Position numbers and translations under genes: made by a program
Notes under the pieces: model-generated
The model's database searches: none
Seen by the model: the letters and a program-made list of their open reading frames with translations, nothing else
Told to the model about the DNA's origin: nothing
Shown here: positions 54,212 through 63,116 of the stretch, one piece after another
Numbering within the stretch: the first letter of the stretch is position 1
Layout of the letters: each line of letters starts with the position of its first letter
NCBI GenBank assembly: GCA_031551265.1
Contig: JAVBNU010000007.1
Coordinates: 1 to 64,000, forward strand
DNA from: JAVBNU01 sp031551265
Lineage (GTDB): Bacteria > Cyanobacteriota > Vampirovibrionia > Gastranaerophilales > Gastranaerophilaceae
DNA: 64,000 bases
Direction of reading: 5' to 3'

Positions 54212-56581
54212 CTAATCTATTCTTTCGAAGATAATAACACTTCGTGCGCCTAGTTTTATCGGAGTATTGCCCCAATCTTTGGTTGTACCGTCGCTTTTAA
54301 AGAATTGACTGCTGTTTGAGCTGCTTCCATTTCCGCCGAACTGCTCGTCGTTGCTGTTAATCGCTTCTTTCCAGCGGCCTTGTGTCAGTTGAATGCCGTA
54401 TTCTGTAAAATCTGTGTTGCCGAGGTTCGTAACTGCAAATATTTTTTTGTTGCCTTTTTTGTAGCCTATTTCAATTACATTGTCGTTGTCGTTATACCAG
54501 TACCTTTCGGCTTCGTGGCGGTATTTGAACGCGGGGTTTTCTTTGAATAATTCCATCAGTTTGTTATGGAAATTTGCGATTGAATCGGTGCGATTATTGT
54601 AATTTGATTGTTCGAGATTACTTTGAGGAATGGCGATTTTAGGACTAATATCGTATTCAAAATATTCACTTGTATCTTTTACTATGTTGCGATCGTGGCT
54701 ATCTAAAAACAGTTTGAACGGACTGATAACGCCTTCTTCATCGCCCATAAAATTCATTTTATACTTACCGGGCATCAGCATGTGGTTTGCGATTGCGACT
54801 TTAGTCAAATCAACAGAATATTGATGTGCTTTTTCGAATTCTTCAAGTCTTACGGGGAGTGTTATGCCTAAAGAGGCTTGTTCTTTTTCGTTGAGTATAC
54901 TTTTGCCGCCTGATTTTTTGTAGCTTTCGATTAAATCTTGAGTCACATTTGATGCTATTCTGCGTTTGCACATGTCTAAAGGCTTGTACTCTCTCACTTT
55001 AGCAGGGTCGACGTAAACTCGCTCAGACATGTTAAGTTGTGAAATAATTCCCTTTGTAATGAGTCGTGTTCCACTCATATCTTGTATGTCGTCATGGGCG
55101 CTCAAGCAATTCACTAATTTTTCTATCGGGTATGGCTCGTATGATTTGCCTTGTTTGTGCATTTTTTCGATATTAGAAGCTATTGCACCGTCAATTCCGT
55201 TTGCTTCAGTAATTTGTTGTGTAATATTCCCGTTCAGATGGTGGCTGTCTAAATTCACAGCTGCATCAAGACCCAAAACAAGATTTTCGTTGTTTGTCTC
55301 GTAATTAAACTTTTCAGGGTTGTCATAGTACGTTTGTAATTCTGCATTTGAGAATGCCTGTGTTCCTGTTGGTCTTAAATTATAGTCTTCACCGATTTTT
55401 AGGATTTTTGTTTCGGGTGAGAAGTCTCCTTTTAAGGAGTGGCCTTCGATTTCAAGGTTTATTTGGCGCATTATCCCGTTGGTCATACAGTGCACGCTGT
55501 CAAAGCGTAGTCCGTCAATATTATAGTTCACGATAAAGCGTATTATGTCATCAATCGCGAAGTTTCTTACGTTTGAGTTTTCGTAATTGTGCGCGTCTCC
55601 CCAGTCAGTTTTGTTATCTTTCGAGCTGTACTGAGCAAAATGGTTGCCTGAAAACCCTTCTGTTAAGTGGTTGTGGTTAACGTCTACAATGACATTTAAG
55701 TTGTGCTTGTGACAGGTATCTACAAAGAGTTTGAAGTCGTCAGGGGTGTCTTTGTCGCCGCATAAATCTTTGCTTATAGCGAATGGTAGCGCTGCATAAC
55801 CCCAACCTTTGCCTACAGACTGCCAGGGCGGCATAATCTCGATATGTGAATATCCTTTGTCGGCAATGTTTTTAATTAACGGTATAGCCGACTCAAAGTC
55901 GCCTTTTTTTGTCAATGCTGCGATACTTGCTTCATATATCAAAACGGGGTCGGTATCATTTTGTTTTGGGCGCGAGTGCTTGAATTTGTAGGCCGCATCG
56001 TCCAAAACGCTTCCCCAGCCTTCAATCCCGTATGGCAAGTAATATGCTCTCGGGTCGTTAGCTTTGACTTGAGAATGCTCGCTGTCTTTGTTTGAGTTAA
56101 ACACGAATCTATAAAACGAGCCGGGTGGAATGTTGTTAACTTTGGCTTCAAAAACCTCTTTTTTATCTTTAGATAAAGCCATCGGGATATTAAGCACTTC
56201 TTCGAAATCAACCAATTTTTCAGGTATGTCACTGTTTACATTGCGTATTATGTTGTGTAGCTTCGGGTTATTTTTAATATTTTCAACAGGAATTATTTGC
56301 AGAGTAATTCCCTTGTCATAATTAACGTGGTCGGGCTGTGCCCATATACGGAAAGTGGTTTCCTTGGTCTCAGAATCATAATTTGCACCAAGGTATCGCA
56401 TATGCTCCTTTATTGTGCGCCCGAAAGAAATTTTTGGCATAATTGAATATGCTTTCAATGTCTCAACAGGTACGGCAGCGTTTGACGGCCTGAAATTAGT
56501 CGTGCTGGTACTAATTTCTTTCGGCTTTGCAAGCGTTTGAGCAGATATAATTTGATTTTGCGCTAATGGCAGCACGCGCAT
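54212..56581 (-). CDS. GH13 alpha-glucan-active enzyme with CBM48-like domain and N-terminal tag
   Basis: 789 residues. Residues 1-55 are a Ser/Thr-rich leader ending ISFGR, the shared tag. A CBM48-like beta-domain (about 60-205) precedes the catalytic barrel. GH13 regions: I DVNHNH (300-305), II GLRFDSVH (357-364, nucleophile Asp), III IGEDYN (Glu398), IV LSAHDD (about 493-498). A C-terminal beta domain follows. It resembles glycogen branching/debranching and trehalohydrolase-type enzymes, acting on alpha-glucans in glycogen metabolism. AAGGAAG precedes the start. The active site looks complete. Confidence 0.85.
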   Translation of the reverse strand: MRVLPLAQNQIISAQTLAKPKEISTSTTNFRPSNAAVPVETLKAYSIMPKISFGRTIKEHMRYLGANYDSETKETTFRIWAQPDHVNYDKGITLQIIPVENIKNNPKLHNIIRNVNSDIPEKLVDFEEVLNIPMALSKDKKEVFEAKVNNIPPGSFYRFVFNSNKDSEHSQVKANDPRAYYLPYGIEGWGSVLDDAAYKFKHSRPKQNDTDPVLIYEASIAALTKKGDFESAIPLIKNIADKGYSHIEIMPPWQSVGKGWGYAALPFAISKDLCGDKDTPDDFKLFVDTCHKHNLNVIVDVNHNHLTEGFSGNHFAQYSSKDNKTDWGDAHNYENSNVRNFAIDDIIRFIVNYNIDGLRFDSVHCMTNGIMRQINLEIEGHSLKGDFSPETKILKIGEDYNLRPTGTQAFSNAELQTYYDNPEKFNYETNNENLVLGLDAAVNLDSHHLNGNITQQITEANGIDGAIASNIEKMHKQGKSYEPYPIEKLVNCLSAHDDIQDMSGTRLITKGIISQLNMSERVYVDPAKVREYKPLDMCKRRIASNVTQDLIESYKKSGGKSILNEKEQASLGITLPVRLEEFEKAHQYSVDLTKVAIANHMLMPGKYKMNFMGDEEGVISPFKLFLDSHDRNIVKDTSEYFEYDISPKIAIPQSNLEQSNYNNRTDSIANFHNKLMELFKENPAFKYRHEAERYWYNDNDNVIEIGYKKGNKKIFAVTNLGNTDFTEYGIQLTQGRWKEAINSNDEQFGGNGSSSNSSQFFKSDGTTKDWGNTPIKLGARSVIIFERID

Positions 56582-56694
56582 ATTTTCACACTTCCTTCTT
56601 TAAAATTTGATTAAATCTATAAAACCAAGTCAACACAAAAAATTGCCTATTAATCACGTAATTATAACATATGTTAAGCAATATAATATTAAAA

Positions 56695-56732
56695 TGCCGA
56701 AGTTTTGTTCAGTACAGTACAAAACTTCGGCA
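56695..56732 (-). terminator. Terminator after the small membrane-protein gene
   Basis: TGCCGAAGTTTTGT (56695-56708) pairs perfectly with ACAAAACTTCGGCA (56719-56732). Read leftward it is followed by TTTTAATATT. Confidence 0.8.
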
Positions 56733-56758
56733 CAGGATTACTTTATCAAATTGTAAAT

Positions 56759-57103
56759 TTATTCTGATTTATGGTTTTCGAATTTTTTCTTAACATGCCC
56801 TTCTATCATTGCCATTACGATGAATGGAATTAACGTGAATTGGATGATTAATATTTTCCAAAAGCCCATTAATATGACGAATATTCGAGTGAAATCTTTA
56901 TAACTGAGCCTGTAGATTGTTTCTGCCATTTTCGCAAAACAATCATAGCAGCAAAGTACCAGAATACATGAAAGTATGAAAAGAATTAAACTGATAATGA
57001 AACTTTTCAAGAAAAAGATTTTGGCGTGTTGAACTTTTTTTAAATGATGGTGAAGATGGTGTTTTTTGTGATCTTCACTGTTAAAGTCTGTGCAGCAGTC
57101 CAT
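56759..57103 (-). CDS. Small His-rich membrane protein, unknown function
   Basis: 114 residues. A cytoplasm- or surface-facing N-terminus with a His cluster (HKKHHLHHHLKK) and Cys pair (DCC) suggests metal binding. Two membrane segments follow (about 32-54 and 76-103), the first with LVLCCYDC. AAAGGAGGAACCTC before the start is a strong ribosome site. No family is recognised. It is a single gene next to hsp20, on the opposite strand. Confidence 0.7.
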   Translation of the reverse strand: MDCCTDFNSEDHKKHHLHHHLKKVQHAKIFFLKSFIISLILFILSCILVLCCYDCFAKMAETIYRLSYKDFTRIFVILMGFWKILIIQFTLIPFIVMAMIEGHVKKKFENHKSE

Positions 57104-57285
57104 GAGGTTCCTCCTTTTTGGTATACAATTTCATGCTAGCATTTTACGCACAGCTTTTAATTACCTTTTCCTCTAAAAACAGGCATAACTGAAAGTATAT
57201 GTTTCCAAATTATCTTATCGGACAATGAAAAAAAAGTTCACTCATTATAAATTGTGATTGATGTTATAACATAGGAGTCAATAAT

Positions 57286-57735
57286 ATGAAATTTAGTATT
57301 GTTAAGCGTGAGGCGCCGTATTTCTTTGAAAATATGCACGAAGATTTAAATAGATTTTTGCGAGACAGTTTCAGAGAATTCAACATGACTGAGGCAGTTG
57401 AAAAAACGTGGAGACCGGCACTCGAGGTTAAAGAAACGAAGGACCAGTATAAAATAAAAGCAGAACTTCCCGGCATGAATAAAGAAGATATCGATGTAGA
57501 TTTGCATGAGAACTACATCACAATAAAAGGTGAAACTCAAAAATGTGAACAAAAAGACGATGAAAATATGCACATGAGCGAGTTTCGCTACGGTAAGTTC
57601 TTTCGTTCAATACCTTTTGACAAATCCATAAATGTGGCAGATTCACACGCCGAGTTTAAAAACGGCGTTTTGCATATTGAACTCAAAAAGCAAGAATCGA
57701 AAGAACCTGAAACAAAAAAATTGACAGTTAATTAA
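57286..57735 (+). CDS. Small heat-shock protein Hsp20
   Basis: 149 residues. An alpha-crystallin domain (about 42-135) begins RPALEVKETKDQYKIKAELPGMNKEDIDVDL, with the conserved AxxxNGVL-like segment HAEFKNGVLHIEL near the end. Such proteins hold unfolding proteins in oligomers without ATP. The N-terminal arm and short C-terminal tail are of normal length. AGGAG precedes the start, and a hairpin terminator follows. No CIRCE element is visible upstream. Confidence 0.93.
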   Translation: MKFSIVKREAPYFFENMHEDLNRFLRDSFREFNMTEAVEKTWRPALEVKETKDQYKIKAELPGMNKEDIDVDLHENYITIKGETQKCEQKDDENMHMSEFRYGKFFRSIPFDKSINVADSHAEFKNGVLHIELKKQESKEPETKKLTVN

Positions 57736-57744
57736 TAAAATAAA

Positions 57745-57779
57745 AAAAAGAGGCCGGTTTGAATAACTAGCCTCTTTTG
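57745..57779 (+). terminator. Terminator of hsp20
   Basis: AAAGAGGC (57747-57754) pairs with GCCTCTTT (57770-57777), flanked by A- and T-runs. Confidence 0.8.
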
Positions 57780-57798
57780 TTACTGTACAGAATTTAAT

Positions 57799-57824
57799 TC
57801 GGTGCGTGAGACGCACCCTACAGC
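57799..57824. repeat. GGTGCGTG palindrome, copy 1
   Basis: TCGGTGCGTGAGACGCACCC, then TACAGCT. Two further copies lie at 58349-58374 and 58394-58420. Confidence 0.8.
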
Positions 57825-57982
57825 TAGCCTCTTTTAATTTCTTCTAATAAATAGTCCAAGACCAAAAACACATTGCTTAAACGTCCTTTTAATTGGTCAT
57901 GTGTACGTACCTTATTCTTGATTAATCCATGAACTTCTTTTTTGAGTTGTTTTAATAAATCAATAATATTTTCTTTTGTCAT
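57824..57982 (-). CDS. Possible 52-residue helical small protein
   Basis: An ORF below usual length cut-offs, starting MTKENIIDLLKQLKKEV and ending LEEIKRG. It is rich in Lys/Leu/Glu with coiled-coil character and has a composition more natural than chance A+T-rich ORFs. Only a weak GGAAAA site lies upstream. It is divergent from the XRE regulator, 102 bases away, so could be a partner or target of it. No family is known to me. Confidence 0.4.
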   Translation of the reverse strand: MTKENIIDLLKQLKKEVHGLIKNKVRTHDQLKGRLSNVFLVLDYLLEEIKRG

Positions 57983-58084
57983 TTATGAATTTTCCAATTG
58001 TGTAGTTTTAAAAAATAATTTTTATAAACATTATTATATATGATTTTTTTGCCATTTACAACTACTACATAGTTTTTAATTCTT

Positions 58085-58336
58085 ATGACAAATTCAGATA
58101 ATAATACTATGGGTGAAAAAACGTTCAAATATGATAAAATTTTATGCAGGAAATTCGGCATAAAAGTCAAAGATTTAAGAATTGGCCTCGGTATGAAGCA
58201 AGACGAACTTGCCTTTAATGCTAGTATTTCGTCAAGTTATATAAGTGCAATTGAAAGAGGAATTACCGACGTCACAATTTCTACAGCAAAAAGGCTTGCA
58301 AAAGCATTAAAAGTAGAAATTTCTGACTTATTTTAA
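58085..58336 (+). CDS. XRE-family helix-turn-helix regulator
   Basis: 83 residues, nearly all one HTH_XRE domain: IKVKDLRIGLGMKQDELAFNASISSSYISAIERG...AKRLAKALKVEISDLF, with the Q-x3-A...S-x-Y-I-S-x-I-E-R signature intact. It probably binds operators as a dimer. It lacks any second domain, as in small antitoxin- or phage-type regulators. No ribosome site is visible. It is surrounded by short palindromes and the small divergent ORF at 57824-57982. Confidence 0.85.
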   Translation: MTNSDNNTMGEKTFKYDKILCRKFGIKVKDLRIGLGMKQDELAFNASISSSYISAIERGITDVTISTAKRLAKALKVEISDLF

Positions 58337-58348
58337 GCACCATCATGA

Positions 58349-58374
58349 TTCGGTGCGTGTGACGCACCCTACAG
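58349..58374. repeat. GGTGCGTG palindrome, copy 2
   Basis: TTCGGTGCGTGTGACGCACC, followed by CTACAGCTC and a T-run; it could also serve as terminator for the XRE gene, 13 bases upstream. Confidence 0.8.
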
Positions 58375-58393
58375 CTCTTTTTTAATTTTCGAT

Positions 58394-58420
58394 TTTTTTG
58401 GTGCATGTGACGCACCCTAC
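58394..58420. repeat. GGTGCGTG palindrome, copy 3
   Basis: TTGGTGCATGTGACGCACCC with one mismatch in the left arm, just before the end of the convergent gene. Confidence 0.75.
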
Positions 58421-58422
58421 CA

Positions 58423-58815
58423 CTACTTCTTATATCGGACGGTTTCGCCACGCTCGTTTTTTCTCAGAACGCCGACTTTATTCCCGCTTTTATCGTATTC
58501 GACAATCCCGCCGGAGGAGTCTTTTTTATATGTGCCCTGTTTTTGACCGTATTTGTCGTAGCGGGTCATTGTGCCGGATTTATTGAGATTGTATGAGTAT
58601 TCCAGATTGCCTTGCTTGTCGTAGCGCTTAATTTTGCCTTTGCTGGCTTTGTAAGAGCCGGTTTCAGTTTTGTATCTGCCTCGGAGTGATGAAGCGCTTT
58701 TGTTGTAGTATGAATTACTGGTCTCGTCAGCCTTGTACGTAAAAACTATGCACGTGATAAACGTGATTAAGAGCAGAAACATAATTGCTATGAATATTTT
58801 TGATATGTTATTCAT
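58423..58815 (-). CDS. Membrane-anchored protein with YD-like tyrosine repeats
   Basis: 130 residues. One N-terminal membrane helix (about 7-27), a linker, then about four short repeats of the type KxxRYDKxGxxxxxYxxxxxG (IKRYDKQGNLEYSY, MTRYDKYGQKQGTY, IVEYDKSGNKVGVL). The repeats resemble Rhs/YD or MORN-like beta-strand units. A periplasmic face is likely. No family is named. The single gene sits between the XRE gene and the HAD phosphatase. Confidence 0.7.
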   Translation of the reverse strand: MNNISKIFIAIMFLLLITFITCIVFTYKADETSNSYYNKSASSLRGRYKTETGSYKASKGKIKRYDKQGNLEYSYNLNKSGTMTRYDKYGQKQGTYKKDSSGGIVEYDKSGNKVGVLRKNERGETVRYKK

Positions 58816-58877
58816 ACTTTCCTTTATTTTTAACCTTATTACTATTTTAGCATTTTGCTTGAAACATTAGAATACTT

Positions 58878-59936
58878 TTAAGAATGTATTATTCTTTTGA
58901 TACCCTCAAGTATTCCTGTTGAGCCTTCGTTAGCTGTAATAAAGATTTTTTCGAACTTTTGTTGAAGCGCTTCTACTTTTGCTTTTAATTTATTACTGGC
59001 ATTGTTTACACAAACGAACCAGGAGCCGGCTAGTGTCAGGTTTGCCATTGAAATGTCGTTATCGTCGTTGCCTGCCATTAATATTTCGTTGAACGGTATT
59101 TTCAGCTGGTGTCTCAGGTACTTTATTCCATCGGCTTTATCGGCGGGACACACAAAAAAAGCGGTCATTGAGCCATCTGCATGACGTCTTTTCGGGTGTG
59201 ATTGCAGTAAAATATCTTCCCTGCAAGCATCCATAATTGGCTTAGAGTATAGATTTTCGACAAATTTAACTCTTATGTCTTGTTCGCCTAATAATTTGTT
59301 TATATCTTCTTTAAATTTTTTTGTATTGATATCAGACGCTAAAAAACATTCAATCATAAAAACAGAGGGATTCCACTCGTAGTATGAAATTTTTGAGTCA
59401 TAAAACTCAGGGTCACTGGCTTTTATTTTTTCAAAAGTTTCAGGCGAAACAAAGTTTTGCAGTTCTGAAAGTTCTTGTGCGCTGTATTTATAACAGTCTG
59501 TGTGTGCCAGTGTTCTTAGTGCATTCTTTACTGCAGCACGGTCAAAATTCGTTTGCTTGAGTAGTATTGCGTGATAGTTTAAATCTTCTTCCAAAACGCC
59601 ATTAACGTTTTTATGCAAAAATTGCCCGTTGTTAGATACCAAATAATCGGGCAGTGGCAGCTTTAAGCCCTTGGTTTCTAATTTAGCTCTGAGTTTATGT
59701 ATTTCTTCGGCAGTTCTGCCTGTTGCATAAACTAGACAAGCATTTCGCTCTTTTTTTAGTTTAAGTATGCTATCGATATTAGCCTGAGGCCCTGTCGCAA
59801 ATGTGCCATCTATGTCAAAGACGAACATGCAGGGCGCCTCTTTATTTTCCAGTCCTGAAAAAGTGACTTGTTTGTTGTAGCAAGTCTGTAAGTGGTAATT
59901 ATTTGCGGTTTTTATGTTTAATTTTTGTATTTGCAT
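58878..59936 (-). CDS. Cof-type HAD phosphatase with N-terminal tag
   Basis: 352 residues from ATG 59936, decided by an exceptionally strong AGGAGGG five bases before it; the ATG 15 bases further up would place that site inside the gene. Residues 1-28 are a polar leader ending VTFSG, the shared tag. Then the HAD motif DIDGTFATG (nucleophile Asp41), YATGRTAEE, and the motif IV AGNDDNDISMA. Cof-type HADs remove phosphate from sugars or cofactors; the cap domain suits sugar phosphates. Substrate unknown. Confidence 0.88.
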   Translation of the reverse strand: MQIQKLNIKTANNYHLQTCYNKQVTFSGLENKEAPCMFVFDIDGTFATGPQANIDSILKLKKERNACLVYATGRTAEEIHKLRAKLETKGLKLPLPDYLVSNNGQFLHKNVNGVLEEDLNYHAILLKQTNFDRAAVKNALRTLAHTDCYKYSAQELSELQNFVSPETFEKIKASDPEFYDSKISYYEWNPSVFMIECFLASDINTKKFKEDINKLLGEQDIRVKFVENLYSKPIMDACREDILLQSHPKRRHADGSMTAFFVCPADKADGIKYLRHQLKIPFNEILMAGNDDNDISMANLTLAGSWFVCVNNASNKLKAKVEALQQKFEKIFITANEGSTGILEGIKRIIHS

Positions 59937-59979
59937 TTTTCCCTCCTGCATATTTAAAAACCAAACATAAAATTTTTTG

Positions 59980-60609
59980 CTACATTAATTTAAAATAATT
60001 CTTGTTGAACTCCAAAACTTTTTCGTTGCGTAAATTGCACAGCTCACGCGATAGAGCGCTTCTGTCGGCGCAAAGATATTCGGCCAAAGAGTTGCGAGAA
60101 AATGGAATTTCGAATTCGCTGTTTTTATTTTTTAATTTTTCACTTTGCAAATAAAACAGAATCCGTTCACGAATAGTTTTTTTAGATAATAATTCAATCC
60201 TGCCGCTCAGATGAATATTTTTGTTGGCGATTAATTTTATTGTGTTCTCGATTAATTTTCTGTGAAAGGTGCAGGCAGAATTGCACATGGTTATTATTCT
60301 GTTGAAATTTATGTACATAACGGTTGTGTCCTCGACGCTCAGCGCTGATATCGGAATTGCTTTCAATCCCGAAAATACATAGGCTTCACCAAACGTTTCA
60401 CCCTCGCGCATTTCGGAGAGTATAACCTTGTTTCCTTCAAAATCATCTTTTATCAGCTGAACTTTGCCTTTAACTATTAAACAAGCCGAGGTAATTTCTT
60501 CACCTTCTAAAAATATCATTTCGCCCTGATAGTAGCTTTTTTGGACAGCGTTGAGACATTTTAGCATTGCCTGTAAATCGGTTTCTTCAATTCCTTCAAA
60601 TAGTCGCAT
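59980..60609 (-). CDS. Crp/Fnr-family regulator, HcpR-like
   Basis: 209 residues from ATG 60609, chosen for AAAAGGGAA before it (the open frame runs 27 codons further up). An N-terminal cyclic-nucleotide-binding-like sensor (about 10-120, YQGEMIFLEGEEITSACLIVKGKVQLI) and a C-terminal winged helix (FSRNSLAEYLCADRSALSRELCNL). The gene is divergent from hcp, the arrangement typical of HcpR, which switches on hcp under nitric-oxide or nitrite stress. The Arg-Ser contact of cAMP-binding CRP is not evident, so a redox/heme-type ligand is more likely. Confidence 0.85.
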   Translation of the reverse strand: MRLFEGIEETDLQAMLKCLNAVQKSYYQGEMIFLEGEEITSACLIVKGKVQLIKDDFEGNKVILSEMREGETFGEAYVFSGLKAIPISALSVEDTTVMYINFNRIITMCNSACTFHRKLIENTIKLIANKNIHLSGRIELLSKKTIRERILFYLQSEKLKNKNSEFEIPFSRNSLAEYLCADRSALSRELCNLRNEKVLEFNKNYFKLM

Positions 60610-60805
60610 AATAAATTCCCTTTTCTTTCCTGTGCCCATACGATTCTTCGGCATCGCCTCAGAATGACGTAGTTTTTGTTGCATTTGCAACAGACAAATT
60701 AATCATAATCAATAATAATAAATATGGCAATTAAAATTAGTATCATGTCCAATATGCCCGATATAGAAATGTTATAAACTTAAAAAAACCATAAGGAGAA
60801 ATATT

Positions 60806-62347
60806 ATGAATGAAATGTTTTGTTTTCAATGTGAGCAAACAGCTATGGGCTCGGGGTGCACGAAGCAGCAGGGTATGTGTGGTAAAACTTCGGTAACGGC
60901 AGATTTGCAGGATATTTTGACTAATAAATTAATCGCTATTGCCTGGTCTACGCATCGTAGTGAGGATACTGACAGACTTATGCTGGAGGGGCTTTTTGCG
61001 ACTGTTACTAACGTTAATTTTAACGATGATTCTATTAACGATATTATTGCCGAGTTGGACGAGCATATTAGCTGCTGCAAAAAAAGTTTCGATATTAAAA
61101 GTGTTTGGGATGGTGATGAAGATGTTCGTTCTTTAAAATCGCTTATTTTGTTTGGACTCAGAGGTATGGCTGCATATGCCTTTCACGCAAAGATTTTGGG
61201 CTATGAAAATAAAGAGGTTATGAACTTTTTTTATGAGGCGTTACAAATAATTTCTGAGGACTTGCCGACTGATAAACTTTTAGAAACAGTTTTAAAAACA
61301 GGTGAAATAAATTTAAAATGTATGGAATTGCTCAATTTTGCCAATACTGAAACGTATGGGAAACCTGAACCTACGCAGGTTACAACGAATATAGAAAAAG
61401 GTCCTTTTATTGTGGTGACAGGACATGATTTACATGATTTGGCCTTATTATTGGAGCAGACAAAAGATAAGGGAATAAATATTTATACTCACGGTGAAAT
61501 GCTTCCCTGCCACGCATACCCGGGGTTGAAAAAATATCCTCATTTGAAGGGTAATTTCGGTACTGCATGGCAAAATCAGCAAAAGGAGTTTGCTAACTTG
61601 CCTGCACCGATTTTGTACACTACAAACTGTATAATGCCGGTGAAGGAAAGCTATGCAGACAGAGTGTTTACGACATCTGTTGTGCATTTCCCGGGAACGC
61701 AGCATATTAGTGATAAAAAAGATTTTACGCCTGTTATCGAAAAAGCTTTGGCGCTTGGTGGTTATGATAGTGACCAAAAAATGACGGGCATAAACGGTGG
61801 TGATGTTTTAACTACGGGATTCGCTGTTGATTTTGTTATGTCTGTGGCTGATAAAATTATTGAGCTTGTTAAAACCGGCAAAATTAAACACTTCTTCCTT
61901 GTTGGTGGCTGTGATGGCGCGAAGCCGGGCAGGAATTACTATACTGAGTTTGTTAAGCAAACACCGGCTGATACGGTCATTCTGACATTGGCTTGTGGGA
62001 AGTATCGTTTTAATGACTTGGATTTGGGCGATATAGACGGTATACCCCGAATTCTTGATATGGGACAGTGCAATGATGCTTACAGCGCAATTATGGTTGC
62101 TGTGGCTCTCGCTGAGGCATTTAAATGCTCGGTTAATGAATTGCCGTTGACGTTGGTGCTCTCATGGTACGAGCAGAAAGCTGTTTGTATTTTGCTGACG
62201 CTGTTGTCGTTGGGTATTAAAAATATTTATCTCGGGCCGACATTGCCTGCGTTTGTGTCGCCGAATGTTTTAAATATCTTGGTTGAAAAATACAATATAA
62301 AGCCGATTTCAACCCCTGAAGATGATTTGAAACAGATATTGGGCTAG
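60806..62347 (+). CDS. hcp: Hybrid-cluster protein (hydroxylamine/nitric oxide reductase), class I
   Basis: 513 residues. The N-terminal [4Fe-4S] ligands are in CFQCEQTAMGSGCTKQQGMC (Cys spacing of class I, as in strict anaerobes). The hybrid-cluster ligands appear in order: GHDLHDL, GEMLPCHAYPG, TTNCIMP, GGCDGAKPGRNY, LACGKYRFN and CNDAYSA. It reduces nitric oxide/hydroxylamine in anaerobic nitrosative stress. AAGGAGAA precedes the start. The divergent Crp/Fnr gene is the likely regulator. It ends with TAG, which shows TAG is a real stop here. Confidence 0.97.
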   Translation: MNEMFCFQCEQTAMGSGCTKQQGMCGKTSVTADLQDILTNKLIAIAWSTHRSEDTDRLMLEGLFATVTNVNFNDDSINDIIAELDEHISCCKKSFDIKSVWDGDEDVRSLKSLILFGLRGMAAYAFHAKILGYENKEVMNFFYEALQIISEDLPTDKLLETVLKTGEINLKCMELLNFANTETYGKPEPTQVTTNIEKGPFIVVTGHDLHDLALLLEQTKDKGINIYTHGEMLPCHAYPGLKKYPHLKGNFGTAWQNQQKEFANLPAPILYTTNCIMPVKESYADRVFTTSVVHFPGTQHISDKKDFTPVIEKALALGGYDSDQKMTGINGGDVLTTGFAVDFVMSVADKIIELVKTGKIKHFFLVGGCDGAKPGRNYYTEFVKQTPADTVILTLACGKYRFNDLDLGDIDGIPRILDMGQCNDAYSAIMVAVALAEAFKCSVNELPLTLVLSWYEQKAVCILLTLLSLGIKNIYLGPTLPAFVSPNVLNILVEKYNIKPISTPEDDLKQILG

Positions 62348-62354
62348 AGTAATA

Positions 62355-62382
62355 TGTAGGGTGGGCAATAGTCCACCCTACA
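62355..62382. terminator. Hairpin after hcp
   Basis: TGTAGGGTGG (62355-62364) pairs perfectly with CCACCCTACA (62373-62382); no strong T-tract follows, so termination may be partial. The motif also occurs as a common intergenic repeat in bacteria. Confidence 0.6.
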
Positions 62383-62420
62383 ATCTAATTTCCTGCATTT
62401 ACGTGTATTATGCTAAAGCG

Positions 62421-63116
62421 ATGCATATAAAAATAAAATTATATTTAATCTTGGCCTTTATTTTGCTGACATCAGGCATTGTATTTGCAGCTGCTCAGTT
62501 GAAACTTGACGGGTATATTTATGATGAAGCCGACTTATTATCAAACGATGTCAAAGCGAGCATAAACGCTTTTTTAAAGGATTTAAACAGGAAAACATCT
62601 GCTGATGTTGTAATTGTTACCGTAAAATCCTTAAAAGGCAAGCCTGTAGATTCGTTTGCTACTGATATGATACATACTTACAAATTAGGTAATGCCGGTA
62701 ACTCCGCATTGATACTGATTGCTCCTAATGAACGTCAAGCCAGCGTCCAGGTTGGTAATAAGTTAATTGAGATTGTCACGGATTCTCATATCAATCAAAT
62801 AAAAGAGCATGAAATGATTCCATATTTTGAGTCGGGTGATTATGAGAGTGGGATTTGGCGCGGTGCGTACGTACTTTCAGAAATAATTGCTGATTTTTAT
62901 AATGTAGAAATAAGCTATCCTGACCAATGCCCGCCCCAGCATCGAGATAAGGTCTCATTTTGGCTAAATTTATTTTTTATTATAGCATTACTTTTTTTAC
63001 TCAAATTTCATATATTTCCATTCGTTGTGCCTCCTAAAGTGGATGAGCACAATGGATTCGGTAAAGAAACACAAGGCGGCTTTGGCGGTACAAATAATAT
63101 TTCAGGGAGATGGTAA
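62421..63116 (+). CDS. TPM-domain (YgcG-like) membrane protein
   Basis: 231 residues from ATG 62421 (upstream in-frame codons lack support). Signal peptide to about 24, TPM domain (about 28-160: YIYDEADLLSNDVKASINAFLKDL, SADVVIVTVKSLKG), a membrane helix (about 185-207) and a Gly-rich tail (GFGKETQGGFGG). TPM-domain proteins occur in thylakoid/photosystem repair in cyanobacteria and as YgcG in other bacteria; here the function is unknown. The domain faces the periplasm. It ends exactly where the next gene starts. Confidence 0.83.
   Translation: MHIKIKLYLILAFILLTSGIVFAAAQLKLDGYIYDEADLLSNDVKASINAFLKDLNRKTSADVVIVTVKSLKGKPVDSFATDMIHTYKLGNAGNSALILIAPNERQASVQVGNKLIEIVTDSHINQIKEHEMIPYFESGDYESGIWRGAYVLSEIIADFYNVEISYPDQCPPQHRDKVSFWLNLFFIIALLFLLKFHIFPFVVPPKVDEHNGFGKETQGGFGGTNNISGRW

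Noticed and set aside
58085..58336. Calling the XRE gene plus the 52-residue ORF a toxin-antitoxin system
   Set aside because: The two are divergent, 102 bases apart, and the small ORF shows no toxin family signature; toxin-antitoxin pairs are usually adjacent and co-directional.
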